A stretch of 64,000 nucleotides of DNA from assembly GCF_014174405.1 (NCBI RefSeq), contig NZ_JACEGA010000001.1, positions 1 through 64,000 of the forward strand, written 5' to 3'. This DNA comes from Variimorphobacter saccharofermentans. GTDB lineage: Bacteria > Bacillota > Clostridia > Lachnospirales > Lachnospiraceae. The position numbers and the translations under genes are program-made. Shown one piece after another: positions 44,665-53,852 of the stretch. Under the pieces are notes generated by a model. It made no database searches. It worked only from the letters and a program-made list of their open reading frames with translations, and was not told where the DNA came from. Position 1 is the first letter of the stretch; each line of letters begins with the position of its first letter.

Positions 44665-45750
44665 TTATACAAGAGATACAATGTGTAAATCCTTTTCCTT
44701 GGATAAGTCAATAAATTGATCGTCACCAACCTTGACTACCGGTCTGGATAAAGCAGATTTATTAATGAAAATGATTTCGCCGACCATATCATTGTTTAGT
44801 CGGACACTGTTGTTCATATAGGTCAGAACAATGCCTTCTAAAAAGGTTATGATATACTTAGGGTCATATTTCGTATATCCCTCTGACTCAAATATGGATA
44901 CCACATCAAATGGACAGAGAGGACCACGATATACTCTGGAACATGTCATGGCATCATACACATCCGCAATTGCAACTAATTTAGCAAAGGGATCAATCTG
45001 CTCGCTATAAAAACCATAGGGATATCCGCTACCATCACACCGCTCATGATGCATGAGTGCGGCATGCTTAATTCTGTTATCAATTCGTTTGCTCTTGAGT
45101 AAATTATACCCCCGTATGGTATGAGTTTTAATTAAGGTAAATTCCTCGTCAGTAAGCTTTGCAGGCTTTGTAATGATTTTAGCAGGAATCATCAGCTTAC
45201 CTAAATCGTGGAGTAACCCGCTCAGAGTGATTGCTTCCAGATCCTCAGGAGTGAAGTTCAGCCATTTGCCAATAATATTACATATTAAAGCCACATTAAG
45301 GCTATGAACATAGGTAGTGTCATCGTAATCTCGAATACAATGAAGCATATTGAATACTTCAATATTTGAATCACATTGATATAATATTCGGCTAGTATCT
45401 GCAAGAAGCTGATCGGTATCGATTTCCTTCTGGGCTGTTACTATTTGATCCAAAGTATTTTTAAATTCATTAACCGTATTTTTGTATGCCAGATGAAAAC
45501 GTTGAAATGATTCACTATGTTTGATTTTTTCATAATATGTAGTGTCAACAAGAAATTCGCTGGCATCGGACGGAACGGACATGGTATATACGGTTATTTC
45601 AATAATAGAATAAAATTCAAGACGTGTTATTATTTTGTCCGTCAGCTTTGTCTCTTTTGATATAACTAAATGATTGTCTTTGGTGAATACATCCTCGGCT
45701 ACAATCATACCGGGAACTGCCTGGGAAATAAAAATTTTATTTGTATTCAT
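44665..45750 (-). CDS. HD-GYP domain phosphodiesterase
   Basis: About 361 residues. An N-terminal domain without recognised motifs (residues 1-140) precedes an HD-GYP domain. The HD motif is in GLLHDLGKLMIP, and the second metal site is HHERCDGSGYPYG, a full HD-GYP signature. ADVYDAMTCSRVYRG is also typical. It is expected to degrade c-di-GMP in the cytoplasm, opposing the two GGDEF proteins at 9-13 kb. The start is uncertain: ATG 45750 has only a weak ribosome-binding site, whereas AAAGGAGA near 45785 has no standard start codon at the right distance. Confidence 0.88.
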   Translation of the reverse strand: MNTNKIFISQAVPGMIVAEDVFTKDNHLVISKETKLTDKIITRLEFYSIIEITVYTMSVPSDASEFLVDTTYYEKIKHSESFQRFHLAYKNTVNEFKNTLDQIVTAQKEIDTDQLLADTSRILYQCDSNIEVFNMLHCIRDYDDTTYVHSLNVALICNIIGKWLNFTPEDLEAITLSGLLHDLGKLMIPAKIITKPAKLTDEEFTLIKTHTIRGYNLLKSKRIDNRIKHAALMHHERCDGSGYPYGFYSEQIDPFAKLVAIADVYDAMTCSRVYRGPLCPFDVVSIFESEGYTKYDPKYIITFLEGIVLTYMNNSVRLNNDMVGEIIFINKSALSRPVVKVGDDQFIDLSKEKDLHIVSLV

Positions 45751-45955
45751 AATAATCACGCTGCCCGTAAGATAGATACGGTCTCCTTTCGTGTTAACAT
45801 CAAAAGTGGTGTTCAAGCCGTTAAAATTATGGTTTTATAGATAAAGTATATGAAAATTTTAGAAAAAAGTCAATTAATTTATGGAAAAGGCACGATATTT
45901 GTTACTATATTACTATTATTGGAGAGAATAGTCGAAAAGTTTAATTTTTTAGTAC

Positions 45956-45984
45956 TTGACGAATATTGATATTCGGTATATTCT
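45956..45984 (+). promoter_or_regulatory. promoter for metK
   Basis: TTGACG at 45956-45961, a 17-nt spacer and TATTCT at 45979-45984, placing the start about 35 nt before the S-box. Confidence 0.55.
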
Positions 45985-46021
45985 ATACTAACAAAGCACA
46001 TTCAATTTCATATTTTAACAT

Positions 46022-46171
46022 TTCTCTTATTCAGAGTGACGGAGAGTAAAGGCTCTATGAAGTCACGGCAACCCCTGTTATGGAAGGTGCCAACCTGAGC
46101 GAGTAATCGAACAATAAGAGGATTTGATTAACGTAAGGTTTCAAGTCCGCATATTGCGGACTTCTTTTTTA
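46022..46171 (+). promoter_or_regulatory. SAM-I riboswitch (S-box) with terminator
   Basis: P1 pairs CTCTTATT (46024-46031) with AATAAGAG (46113-46120). The core carries AGAGTGACGGAGAG, GGCTCTATGAAGTCACGGCAACC and GGAAGGTGCCAACCTGAGCGAG, the S-box consensus blocks. A terminator (46143-46150 with 46156-46163, then T6) follows. High SAM should favour the terminator and reduce metK expression, feedback on the product of the enzyme. Confidence 0.95.
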
Positions 46172-46222
46172 CTATAACGGGAAATGATAAAATCATAGTT
46201 GGATTAATAAAAGGAGGTAACT

Positions 46223-47413
46223 ATGCAGAAAAGATTATTTACATCGGAATCAGTAACAGAAGGACATCCTGATAAGATTTGTGATCAGATATCGGATGCG
46301 GTTTTGGATGCCTTGCTAGAGCAGGATCCTATGAGTCGTGTTGCTTGTGAGACAGCTATAACAACAGGCTTAGTTCTCGTTATGGGCGAGATCACAACAG
46401 AAGGTTATGTTGATATTCAGAAAATTGTTCGTGATACAATTCGTGGTATTGGATATGATAAATCAGACTATGGATTTGATGCGAATACCTGTGGTGTAAT
46501 TGTTGCACTTGATGAGCAATCAAAGGATATTGCAATGGGTGTTGACAGTTCTTTAGAAGTAAAAGAAAATACGGCAGATGATGTGGATCTGGCTGCCATT
46601 GGCGCAGGTGATCAGGGAATGATGTTTGGCTTTGCGACAAATGAGACGGAGGAGTTTATGCCCTATCCGATTTCTTTGGCACATAAGCTTACGAAGCAGC
46701 TTACGAAGGTTCGTAAAGACGGAACCTTAAGCTATCTTCGCCCGGACGGTAAGTCACAGGTTACCGTAGAATATGATGAGAATAATAAACCGATTCATCT
46801 GAATGCTGTAGTACTATCCACACAGCATGATGCTGACATCACTATTGAACAGCTACGGAAGGATGTTAAAAAATACGTATTAGATCCAGTTCTCCCTAAA
46901 GAGCTGGTAGACGAGAAAACGAAGTTCTTTATTAATCCAACCGGACGTTTTGTGATTGGTGGTCCCAATGGTGACAGCGGACTAACTGGTAGAAAAATAA
47001 TTGTTGACACTTACGGTGGGTATGCTAGACACGGCGGAGGAGCATTCTCTGGTAAGGATTGCACCAAAGTGGATCGATCCGCATCCTATGCAGCTCGCTA
47101 TGTGGCAAAGAATATAGTCGCTGCAGGTCTGGCTGATCGTTGCGAGATACAGATTTCCTACGCGATCGGTGTAGCAGAACCCACATCCATCATGGTGGAT
47201 ACCTTTGGTACCGGTAAGCTGGATGACAATGAGCTTGTAACAATTATTCGCAAGCATTTTGATCTTCGTCCCGCAGGTATTATTAAGATGCTGGATCTAA
47301 GAAGACCAATTTATAAGCAAACAGCAGCATATGGTCATTTCGGAAGACTGGATCTTGACCTGCCCTGGGAGAAGACCGATAAAGTTGATACATTAAGAAA
47401 CTATTTAAAGTAG
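46223..47413 (+). CDS. metK: methionine adenosyltransferase
   Basis: 396 residues. It makes S-adenosylmethionine from methionine and [37 protein letters not shown] and [16 protein letters not shown] are the three family signatures and are all intact. AAGGAGG lies before the ATG. It is controlled by the upstream S-box, and its product is used by trmB, cfa, rsmA, rsmI, trmN6 and the radical SAM enzymes in this window. A foldback element follows 36 nt after the stop. Confidence 0.97.
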   Translation: MQKRLFTSESVTEGHPDKICDQISDAVLDALLEQDPMSRVACETAITTGLVLVMGEITTEGYVDIQKIVRDTIRGIGYDKSDYGFDANTCGVIVALDEQSKDIAMGVDSSLEVKENTADDVDLAAIGAGDQGMMFGFATNETEEFMPYPISLAHKLTKQLTKVRKDGTLSYLRPDGKSQVTVEYDENNKPIHLNAVVLSTQHDADITIEQLRKDVKKYVLDPVLPKELVDEKTKFFINPTGRFVIGGPNGDSGLTGRKIIVDTYGGYARHGGGAFSGKDCTKVDRSASYAARYVAKNIVAAGLADRCEIQISYAIGVAEPTSIMVDTFGTGKLDDNELVTIIRKHFDLRPAGIIKMLDLRRPIYKQTAAYGHFGRLDLDLPWEKTDKVDTLRNYLK

Positions 47414-47448
47414 TATAATGTAAGGATTCTATCATTACTACTTTGAAT

Positions 47449-47661
47449 CAAGAAAAGGAATGAGCTGTTGCATAGTGTATGCAGGGTTATAACTTACCAT
47501 AATGCACTGTCAGAAGAACAATATTGTAATTTCTGTATGGATAAGACGATCTTTTTATGTTCGTCTAAGACATACAGAAATTAACAATTTGTACTTCTGT
47601 CTGTGTGTGAGGTAAGTTATAACCCTGCTGAATCATTATGCAACAGCTCATTCCTTTCTTG
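47449..47661 (+). repeat. 213-bp structured foldback element, copy B
   Basis: Homologous to 34857-35048. The closing stem is longer: 47454-47474 pairs perfectly with 47637-47657 (21 bp), and CAAGAA/TTCTTG extends it with one bulge. Inside, an 18-bp perfect stem (GCAGGGTTATAAC... with its complement), then CAGAAG/CTTCTG, a stem of about 16 bp and an AGACGA/TCGTCT hairpin follow. The internal-loop sequences match copy A. It sits just after metK in the same orientation as copy A after carB. Confidence 0.75.
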
Positions 47662-47799
47662 TTAAAATCGATATTCCTGATATACAAGTTCACGAAAACT
47701 TTAGAATTATCATAGTATTTTTCTGTGCAAATAAAGAGATAGCATGATATACTTAATTTATTAATACTTGGTTTATTATGAGAAAAATTAAGATGGAGC

Positions 47800-49338
47800 G
47801 TGTTGGAATTGAAGCTGAAGGACAGATTGTTAATGGCTTTTATTATTTTAATAGCGATGCCTGTCATGTTACTTGCCATAGCAGCCGGGACAATTGTGAG
47901 ATTACAGATGAACTCCATTGAAGAGTCCTATGATGTTGAGACAGATACGCTTCAGGTAATCACGAATCCGATCCAGATACTAAATCGTTTAACCAGAGGA
48001 TATTATAATGAGATAAAGCTTGCCGCCTTAAAGTCACCGGAGCAATTAGAGGACAAGGAGTACATTGAAAAGCTGAACCGAGAATTAATGGGAAAGTATT
48101 CGTTCGTCATTGTACGGAAAAACGATGAGCTCGTATATGTGGGGAATGAGTACAAGCTTCGTTTAATTAAGGATAATTTACAAAAGTTTGGTGTCTATAA
48201 TACGGACATAGACGGAGGGCTATATACCGGGGGTAAGCATCCATTCTTAATTAAAGCACAGGACTTTTATTTTAAGGATGGATCAGAAGGAACCATCTTT
48301 GTCATAACCGACCTGAATACCTTAGTACCGCAGATAAAAGCTGTAGCTACACAGGGTGTGATTTCCTTTATATTTGTGTTATGCTTTACCGCGGTTATTC
48401 TGTTGTTTTGGATTTACCGGAGTATATTACGTCCATTAAATATACTTCGTGTAGCTATGAATCAGATTAAGGAGGGGGACTTGGATTTCTCAGTTCAGGC
48501 GGAGACAGAGGATGAAATAGGACAGCTGTGTGAAGACTTTGAAGAAATGAGAGTTCGTTTAAAGGAGCTGATTGATAATCGACTTCAATATGAAGAGGAT
48601 ATCAAGGAATTAATCAGTAATATATCACATGATTTAAAAACCCCGCTGACAGCAATAAAGGGATATGCTGAGGGGCTGGTGGATGGCGTTGCAGTTACGC
48701 CTGAGAAGCAGATTAAGTACTTGAAGACCATTTTAACAAAAGCAAATGATATGTCTATTTTGGTTGACGAGCTGGCATTTTATGCGAAGATTGACTGTAA
48801 TACTGTTCCATACTCTTTTGCGAACATTAACATACATGAGTATTTTAATGATTGTATAGAAGACCTAAAGTTCGATCTTGAGGTGAAAAATATTCAAATA
48901 CTATATGAGAATGATGTAGACCCGAAGGTAGAAGTTATTGCGGATGCAGAACAGTTAAAAAGAGTTGTTAATAATATTATTGGAAATGCTGTAAAATATC
49001 AGGATAAGCAGAAGGGTGAGATCAGGATACGCATTCACGATATCGGCTCCTTTGTTCAGATTGAAATTGAGGATAACGGAATTGGTATCTCAGAAGCAGA
49101 TATACCCTATGTCTTTGATCGGTTTTATCGTGCGGATGCCTCCAGAAATTCGAAAAAAGGAGGTAATGGCCTTGGCTTATCGATCTCAAAGAAAATTATT
49201 GAGGATCATGACGGAAGGATATGGGCAAGAAGTGAATCAGGGGTTGGAACGACGATTGTATTTACTCTGAGAAAGAGTACGAAGCATAATGAGAATGCGG
49301 AAGTGTCGAATAATACAGAAAGGATGTCGAAGATATGA
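47800..49338 (+). CDS. HAMP-domain sensor histidine kinase
   Basis: About 512 residues. Two membrane segments (about 9-31 and 186-206) flank an extracytoplasmic sensor region. A HAMP linker (about 207-260) and HisKA with phosphoacceptor His277 in ISNISHDLKTPLTAIKGYAE follow. The ATPase domain shows NIIGNAVKYQDK, EDNGIGI and GGNGLGLSI. The start is uncertain among GTG 47800, TTG 47803 and TTG 47809, with GGAG at 47795-47798. The response-regulator gene overlaps its end by 4 nt, so the two form a signalling pair. The stimulus is unknown. Confidence 0.93.
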   Translation: MLELKLKDRLLMAFIILIAMPVMLLAIAAGTIVRLQMNSIEESYDVETDTLQVITNPIQILNRLTRGYYNEIKLAALKSPEQLEDKEYIEKLNRELMGKYSFVIVRKNDELVYVGNEYKLRLIKDNLQKFGVYNTDIDGGLYTGGKHPFLIKAQDFYFKDGSEGTIFVITDLNTLVPQIKAVATQGVISFIFVLCFTAVILLFWIYRSILRPLNILRVAMNQIKEGDLDFSVQAETEDEIGQLCEDFEEMRVRLKELIDNRLQYEEDIKELISNISHDLKTPLTAIKGYAEGLVDGVAVTPEKQIKYLKTILTKANDMSILVDELAFYAKIDCNTVPYSFANINIHEYFNDCIEDLKFDLEVKNIQILYENDVDPKVEVIADAEQLKRVVNNIIGNAVKYQDKQKGEIRIRIHDIGSFVQIEIEDNGIGISEADIPYVFDRFYRADASRNSKKGGNGLGLSISKKIIEDHDGRIWARSESGVGTTIVFTLRKSTKHNENAEVSNNTERMSKI

Positions 49339-50024
49339 GCAGATTATTGATTATTGAAGACGAACTTGCAATTGCGGAACTGGAAAAGGATTATCTGGAG
49401 TTAAGTGGTTTTGAGGTTGAAGTGGAGACGGACGGTGAGATTGGAGTAAAACGTGCTCTGTCTGAAGAATTTGATTTGCTGATTCTGGATCTTATGCTAC
49501 CGAGTGTGGACGGCTTTGAAATATGCAAACGTGTCAGGGAAGCGAAGAACATACCGATTCTTATGGTATCTGCAAAAAAAGATGATATAGATAAAATACG
49601 AGGACTAGGGCTTGGTGCGGATGATTATATGACAAAGCCTTTTAGTCCAAGTGAGCTGGTTGCCAGAGTAAAGGCACATTTGGCAAGATATGAAAGATTG
49701 ATTGGTTCCGGAATGAAGGAAAACCAAATAATCGAAATTCGTGGATTGAAGATTGACAAGACAGCCAGAAGAGTATTTCTGGATGGAGAGGAGAAGATCT
49801 TTACTACGAAGGAATTTGATCTGTTGACCTTCCTTGCAGAAAACCCGAATCATGTCTTTACAAAGGACGAGCTATTTCAGGAAATATGGGATATGGAATC
49901 AGTGGGCGATATAGCTACGGTTACAGTGCATATTAAGAAAATTCGGGAGAAGATAGAGTATAACACCTCAAAACCGCAATACATCGAAACAATCTGGGGA
50001 GTTGGGTATCGTTTTAAAGTATAA
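49335..50024 (+). CDS. OmpR-family response regulator
   Basis: 229 residues. The receiver domain has acidic residues IEDE near 7-10, phosphoacceptor Asp52 in LILDLMLP, the Thr/Ser-Lys switch (VSAKK; MTKPFSPSEL) and a C-terminal winged helix-turn-helix ending IETIWGVGYRFKV. It binds DNA when phosphorylated by the kinase encoded just upstream, with which it overlaps by ATGA. Target genes cannot be read from the sequence; a GNAT gene follows 42 nt later. Confidence 0.95.
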   Translation: MSRLLIIEDELAIAELEKDYLELSGFEVEVETDGEIGVKRALSEEFDLLILDLMLPSVDGFEICKRVREAKNIPILMVSAKKDDIDKIRGLGLGADDYMTKPFSPSELVARVKAHLARYERLIGSGMKENQIIEIRGLKIDKTARRVFLDGEEKIFTTKEFDLLTFLAENPNHVFTKDELFQEIWDMESVGDIATVTVHIKKIREKIEYNTSKPQYIETIWGVGYRFKV

Positions 50025-50066
50025 TTGAGATTCAATATTAGGGGTTATTGATGAAAGGGAAGTATT

Positions 50067-50522
50067 ATGAACTTAAGATATGTGAAAGCAAAAATAGAGG
50101 ATGCAGACCTGCTAATCAAAATATATAACGCATCATTCTATGATGATTATATTAAGTATGGAGAATGCCCTGCTTATGGTAGGTCAAAAGAAAAAATGGA
50201 AGAATCTATAGAGAAGTACCCCAAATTTATTATTTATAATGAAAACAGTCCTATAGGAGCTGTTTCGGCTGAAGATAGAGGGAATGGAGAGTACTATCTT
50301 GGATGCCTTTGTGTAATTCCGGAATATCAAGGCAAAGGAATTGGTACAAAGGCCTTCCATTATATGCTGGAATATTATTCGGATTGGAAGAAAGTAACGT
50401 TAATAACACCCGCTGACAAAGAGGAAAATATTGCTTTCTACACTAAGAAATGTGGATTTGAAATAGACGGCACAGAGATGGATGGAAATGTAAAGGTAGT
50501 TCATTTCTTAAAAGAACGTTAA
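50067..50522 (+). CDS. GNAT family N-acetyltransferase
   Basis: A 151-residue single-domain acetyltransferase. The acetyl-CoA-binding motif is CVIPEYQGKGIGTKAF (about 91-106), and NIAFYTKKCGFEIDG is the typical C-terminal motif. Substrate unknown. GAAAGGGAAG precedes the ATG. Possibly cotranscribed with the two-component genes, since no terminator is seen between them. Confidence 0.88.
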   Translation: MNLRYVKAKIEDADLLIKIYNASFYDDYIKYGECPAYGRSKEKMEESIEKYPKFIIYNENSPIGAVSAEDRGNGEYYLGCLCVIPEYQGKGIGTKAFHYMLEYYSDWKKVTLITPADKEENIAFYTKKCGFEIDGTEMDGNVKVVHFLKER

Positions 50523-50636
50523 AACCAAATTTATCAAGGCGTGATTTTATGGAAATAAGAAAATGCTCTACGTATATGAGACCTGATACTTGTGCGTAAG
50601 CAAAATCGATATACATTTGCTGGAACCAAGAACTGT

Positions 50637-50665
50637 TTGACAGTATTATAACGAAGTGTTAATAT
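50637..50665 (+). promoter_or_regulatory. promoter for the TM1266/ABC operon
   Basis: Perfect TTGACA at 50637-50642, a 17-nt spacer and TAATAT at 50660-50665. The predicted start is near 50672, giving a leader of about 160 nt. Confidence 0.65.
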
Positions 50666-50699
50666 ATTCCTAGCCAATTCAAAAGGATTCTGATGGAAA

Positions 50700-50793
50700 G
50701 GCATAGGTTAAGATGAAATTACATACTCCTGTTATCATGCGGGATTATATAAATGGTATCATATACCCTATGTCTTCTGATATAGGGTTTTTT
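50700..50793 (+). promoter_or_regulatory. candidate terminator/antiterminator leader (orphan riboswitch or attenuator)
   Basis: ACCCTAT at 50765-50771 can pair downstream with ATAGGGT (50782-50788), giving a terminator with a T6 tail. Part of the same segment, CCTATGTC (50767-50774), can instead pair upstream with GGCATAGG (50700-50707), an 8-bp stem that would prevent termination. The 59-nt region enclosed by the upstream stem has a small hairpin (50727-50731 with 50740-50744). I do not recognise a known riboswitch class. The downstream gene starts 39 nt after the terminator. Confidence 0.5.
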
Positions 50794-50831
50794 GTTTACT
50801 TATTTAAAGCTTACGATAAGGAGGTAACTGG

Positions 50832-51077
50832 ATGGAAACTAGAGTAGCACTGATTGGAATCATAGTCGAAGATGTGGAAGCTGTTGAGAAGCTTAACGCA
50901 TTACTTCATGACTTTGGACAATATATTATTGGAAGGATGGGTATTCCATACAGGGAGAAAGAAATCAACATTATTAGCGTTGTTGTTAATGCTGAGCTAA
51001 ATGTAATCAGTACACTTGCCGGAAAGCTTGGTATGATAAAGGGTGTTAGTGTGAAGACCATTTATTCAAAAAAGTAA
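50832..51077 (+). CDS. TM1266-family iron-only hydrogenase system putative regulator
   Basis: 81 residues with a ferredoxin-like/ACT-type beta-alpha-beta pattern. TRVALIGIIVEDVEAVEKLNALL and GRMGIPYREKEINIISVVV match the TM1266 family, usually found near [FeFe]-hydrogenase genes. No hydrogenase gene is in this window. AAGGAGG lies just before the ATG. It is the first gene of an apparent operon with the NitT/TauT-type ABC importer that starts 100 nt downstream. Confidence 0.85.
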   Translation: METRVALIGIIVEDVEAVEKLNALLHDFGQYIIGRMGIPYREKEINIISVVVNAELNVISTLAGKLGMIKGVSVKTIYSKK

Positions 51078-51177
51078 AGATTATGATAGGAGCATTTATT
51101 CCATATAATCAAGAACCATAACCTAAGCCTAAGAAAGATAGTATCATGGGTTGATAAAGAAAGGAAGTATGAAAGAT

Positions 51178-52296
51178 ATGAAAAAGATAATATTAGGATT
51201 ACTATTAATACTGTGTACGACGGTATTTACTGCCTGCACTGCAAAGAAGGAGCCTTCCGATACTAAGCAACTAGAAGTAGAAGAAAGCACGGATAAGGAA
51301 CCAACTGCTGCAGCAGAGCAGGAGAATGAACCAACGGCTATACCGGAGCAGGCAGCTTCAGATGTGGAGGATGACCAGCAGCAAGAAGCAACAAAAGCCG
51401 AGAAGATCGATATTAAGATTGCGGCCTTAAAAGGACCTACCGGAATGGGTATGGTGAAAATGATGGAGGATGCCCAGGCTGGTACATCAGCTAATAATTA
51501 TGAGTTTATGATTGCTGGTGCTGCGGATGAAATCACAGGAAAGCTTATTAAAGGTGAGATTGACATTGCTGCAATACCTTGTAATTTAGCCTCCGTATTG
51601 TATAATAAAACGGAAGGCAAGATCAAGCTGGCAGGTATCAATACCCTTGGAGTTTTATATATCGTGGAAATGGGCGATACCATCCATACTGTGGAGGATC
51701 TAAGAGGAAAGACAATTTACTCTACAGGACTCGGAACGACTCCACAATTTACCTTAAATTATATTTTATCAGCGAATGGTATTGATCCGGAGAAGGACGT
51801 GAACATTGAGTATAAATCTGAATCAACGGAAGTAGCAGCACTTCTTAGCGAATCAAGTGATGCCATTGCCATGTTGCCACAGCCTTATGTAACGGCTGTC
51901 ATGATGAGTAATGATAAGCTTCGTATTGCCCTCGATATTGCGAAGGAGTGGGAGGCGGTCAGCAAGGATGACAGTACAGTAGTTACCGGAGTGGTTATTG
52001 TACGGGATGAATTCCTGGAGAATAACAAAGAAGCCTTTGATGCATTTATGAAAGAATATGCTGTGTCGACAGCTTTTGTTAATGAGAATGTGGATGAGGC
52101 AGCAGCATTAATTGAGAAATATGATATTTTCAAGGCAGGACCATCGAAAAAGGCGATTCCCTATTGTAATATAACATTAGTAGAAGGCGAAGAGATGAAA
52201 GGTAAAGTAAACGGATATCTACAGGTTCTGTTTGAGCAGGATCCTAAATCCGTAGGAGGTAAGCTTCCTACCGATGATATTTACTATATACAATAA
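51178..52296 (+). CDS. NitT/TauT-type ABC transporter substrate-binding lipoprotein
   Basis: About 372 residues. It has a signal sequence with lipobox FTAC and a Glu/Gln/Thr-rich linker (about residues 25-80), then a type II periplasmic-binding-protein (NMT1/SsuA-like) domain. KGPTGMGMVKMM, GEIDIAAIPCNLASVLYN and TVEDLRGKTIYSTG are typical. The family takes up sulfonates, nitrate or thiamine precursors; the ligand here is unknown. ATG 51178 is chosen because GGAAG lies about 10 nt upstream. Confidence 0.85.
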   Translation: MKKIILGLLLILCTTVFTACTAKKEPSDTKQLEVEESTDKEPTAAAEQENEPTAIPEQAASDVEDDQQQEATKAEKIDIKIAALKGPTGMGMVKMMEDAQAGTSANNYEFMIAGAADEITGKLIKGEIDIAAIPCNLASVLYNKTEGKIKLAGINTLGVLYIVEMGDTIHTVEDLRGKTIYSTGLGTTPQFTLNYILSANGIDPEKDVNIEYKSESTEVAALLSESSDAIAMLPQPYVTAVMMSNDKLRIALDIAKEWEAVSKDDSTVVTGVVIVRDEFLENNKEAFDAFMKEYAVSTAFVNENVDEAAALIEKYDIFKAGPSKKAIPYCNITLVEGEEMKGKVNGYLQVLFEQDPKSVGGKLPTDDIYYIQ

Positions 52297-52402
52297 TTTA
52301 TATTTACTTGAAGCCATACTGTGATCATATGAATAAAAAAGTGATTAAATTATAAAGAATTAAGAGCAAAAAGAAGAAACCGATGTAAGGAGAGGGCAGA
52401 GG

Positions 52403-53185
52403 ATGGATAAACCGACAGAGACAAAGCAGAGGCTAAAAGGACTTGTTATGAAACTATTGGTGCTGGGCTTTTGGTTGCTACTTTGGCAGCTGGTCTATCT
52501 ATGGGTTGGACATGATCTTCTGTTATCCTCTCCTCTATCTGTTTTTTTAACAGTTTTGGATTTTCTAAAAGACTTGGACTTCTGGAAGACCATATTATTC
52601 TCATCCCTACGGATTATTGCCGGATTTTTATTGTCATTAGTAATCGGCGTTATCTTATCCGTGGCTTCTTACAAAAGCCGATGGATTAGTGAACTGATTG
52701 CGCCTCTGATGAGAATTATTAAGGCTACACCGGTAGCTTCCTTCATTATTCTTGCGCTTATCTGGATTAACTCCAGAAATCTGTCAGTGCTGATATCATT
52801 CTTAATGGTGGTGCCCGTAGTATACATGAACGTCCTGCAGGGGTTACATGAGACGGACCGTAAGCTTCTGGAGATGGCTAAGATCTTTCATATTACCCGA
52901 AGAAAAATGATAACCTCCGTATACATCCCCTCTGTTATGCCATATTTAATTACTTCAGTTACAGTGGGTTTAGGTTTTTGCTGGAAATCCGGAATTGCGG
53001 CAGAGGTTATTGGAAGACCCAGCGGTTCTATTGGAGAACGATTATATGAGGCGAAGCTCTATATCATGACAAAAGAGCTGTTCGCATGGACCTTTGTAAT
53101 TATTATCATCAGTGTATTATTTGAGAAGATCGTTATGTTATTGCTGCAGTTGCTTAAGAAGGATAGAGTTAATCATAATTCCTAA
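52403..53185 (+). CDS. NitT/TauT-type ABC transporter permease
   Basis: 260 residues with about six membrane segments. The coupling region EMAKIFHITRRKMITSVYIPSVMPYL (about 160-185) is the EAA-loop of BPD-type permeases. The WKSGIAAEVIG motif after it is typical of the SsuC/TauC/ThiX group. GGAGAGGG precedes the ATG. The ATPase gene begins 19 nt downstream, completing the importer with the lipoprotein. Confidence 0.88.
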   Translation: MDKPTETKQRLKGLVMKLLVLGFWLLLWQLVYLWVGHDLLLSSPLSVFLTVLDFLKDLDFWKTILFSSLRIIAGFLLSLVIGVILSVASYKSRWISELIAPLMRIIKATPVASFIILALIWINSRNLSVLISFLMVVPVVYMNVLQGLHETDRKLLEMAKIFHITRRKMITSVYIPSVMPYLITSVTVGLGFCWKSGIAAEVIGRPSGSIGERLYEAKLYIMTKELFAWTFVIIIISVLFEKIVMLLLQLLKKDRVNHNS

Positions 53186-53204
53186 CAGTTGGAGGAGATT
53201 CCTG

Positions 53205-53789
53205 ATGGATATTGAGATGATACATATAACGAAGCAATTTGATGGAAAACAGATACTAAAGGATTGCAATATCACCTTTGCTGAGGGAAAAGTAAACTGT
53301 CTGATGGGAGCTTCCGGCACAGGAAAGACGACATTAATCAACATTCTGATGGGGCTCATAAAGCCGGATTCTGGAGAAATACGAGGTGTTCAAGGGAAAC
53401 GGTTCGCAGCGGTATTTCAGGAGGATCGATTAATTGAGCACTGGGATGCAATAAAAAATATACGGTTGGTATGTGATAAGGAAATCACAGATGAAAAAAT
53501 CATTCAGGAATTAGAAGAGGTTGCGATTAGTGAACGAACTGCAAAGCCGGTCAGCTCCTTCAGCGGCGGTATGAAACGACGTGTTGCCATTGTTCGCGCA
53601 GTGATGGCAAAGAGTGATATCCTGATTTTTGACGAACCCTTTAAGGGACTGGATATGGAATTAAGGATGAAGGTAATTGAATATATCAATCATAGATCAA
53701 AAGGAAAGACGGTAATTGTGATTACCCACGATAAAGAGGAAGCGAATTCGCTGGGAGCGGAACATTTTATCACCCTTACCAATCCGTAA
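53205..53789 (+). CDS. ABC transporter ATP-binding protein, short form
   Basis: 194 residues. Walker A GASGTGKT is at 35-42, the Q-loop VFQEDRLI near 70-77, signature FSGGMKRR in SSFSGGMKRRVAI, Walker B ILIFDEPFKGLD, and H-loop VITHDKEEA. The protein is short for the family (about 240-260 usual) because it ends soon after the H-loop. ATG 53205 has GGAGGAG upstream; a longer frame from 53112 would overlap the permease. It energises the importer encoded just upstream. Confidence 0.9.
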   Translation: MDIEMIHITKQFDGKQILKDCNITFAEGKVNCLMGASGTGKTTLINILMGLIKPDSGEIRGVQGKRFAAVFQEDRLIEHWDAIKNIRLVCDKEITDEKIIQELEEVAISERTAKPVSSFSGGMKRRVAIVRAVMAKSDILIFDEPFKGLDMELRMKVIEYINHRSKGKTVIVITHDKEEANSLGAEHFITLTNP

Positions 53790-53852
53790 GGTTGTAATTT
53801 TTATTAGTATCGTCTATAATACTGATAATAAATTGAAGGAAAGAGGTTTATC

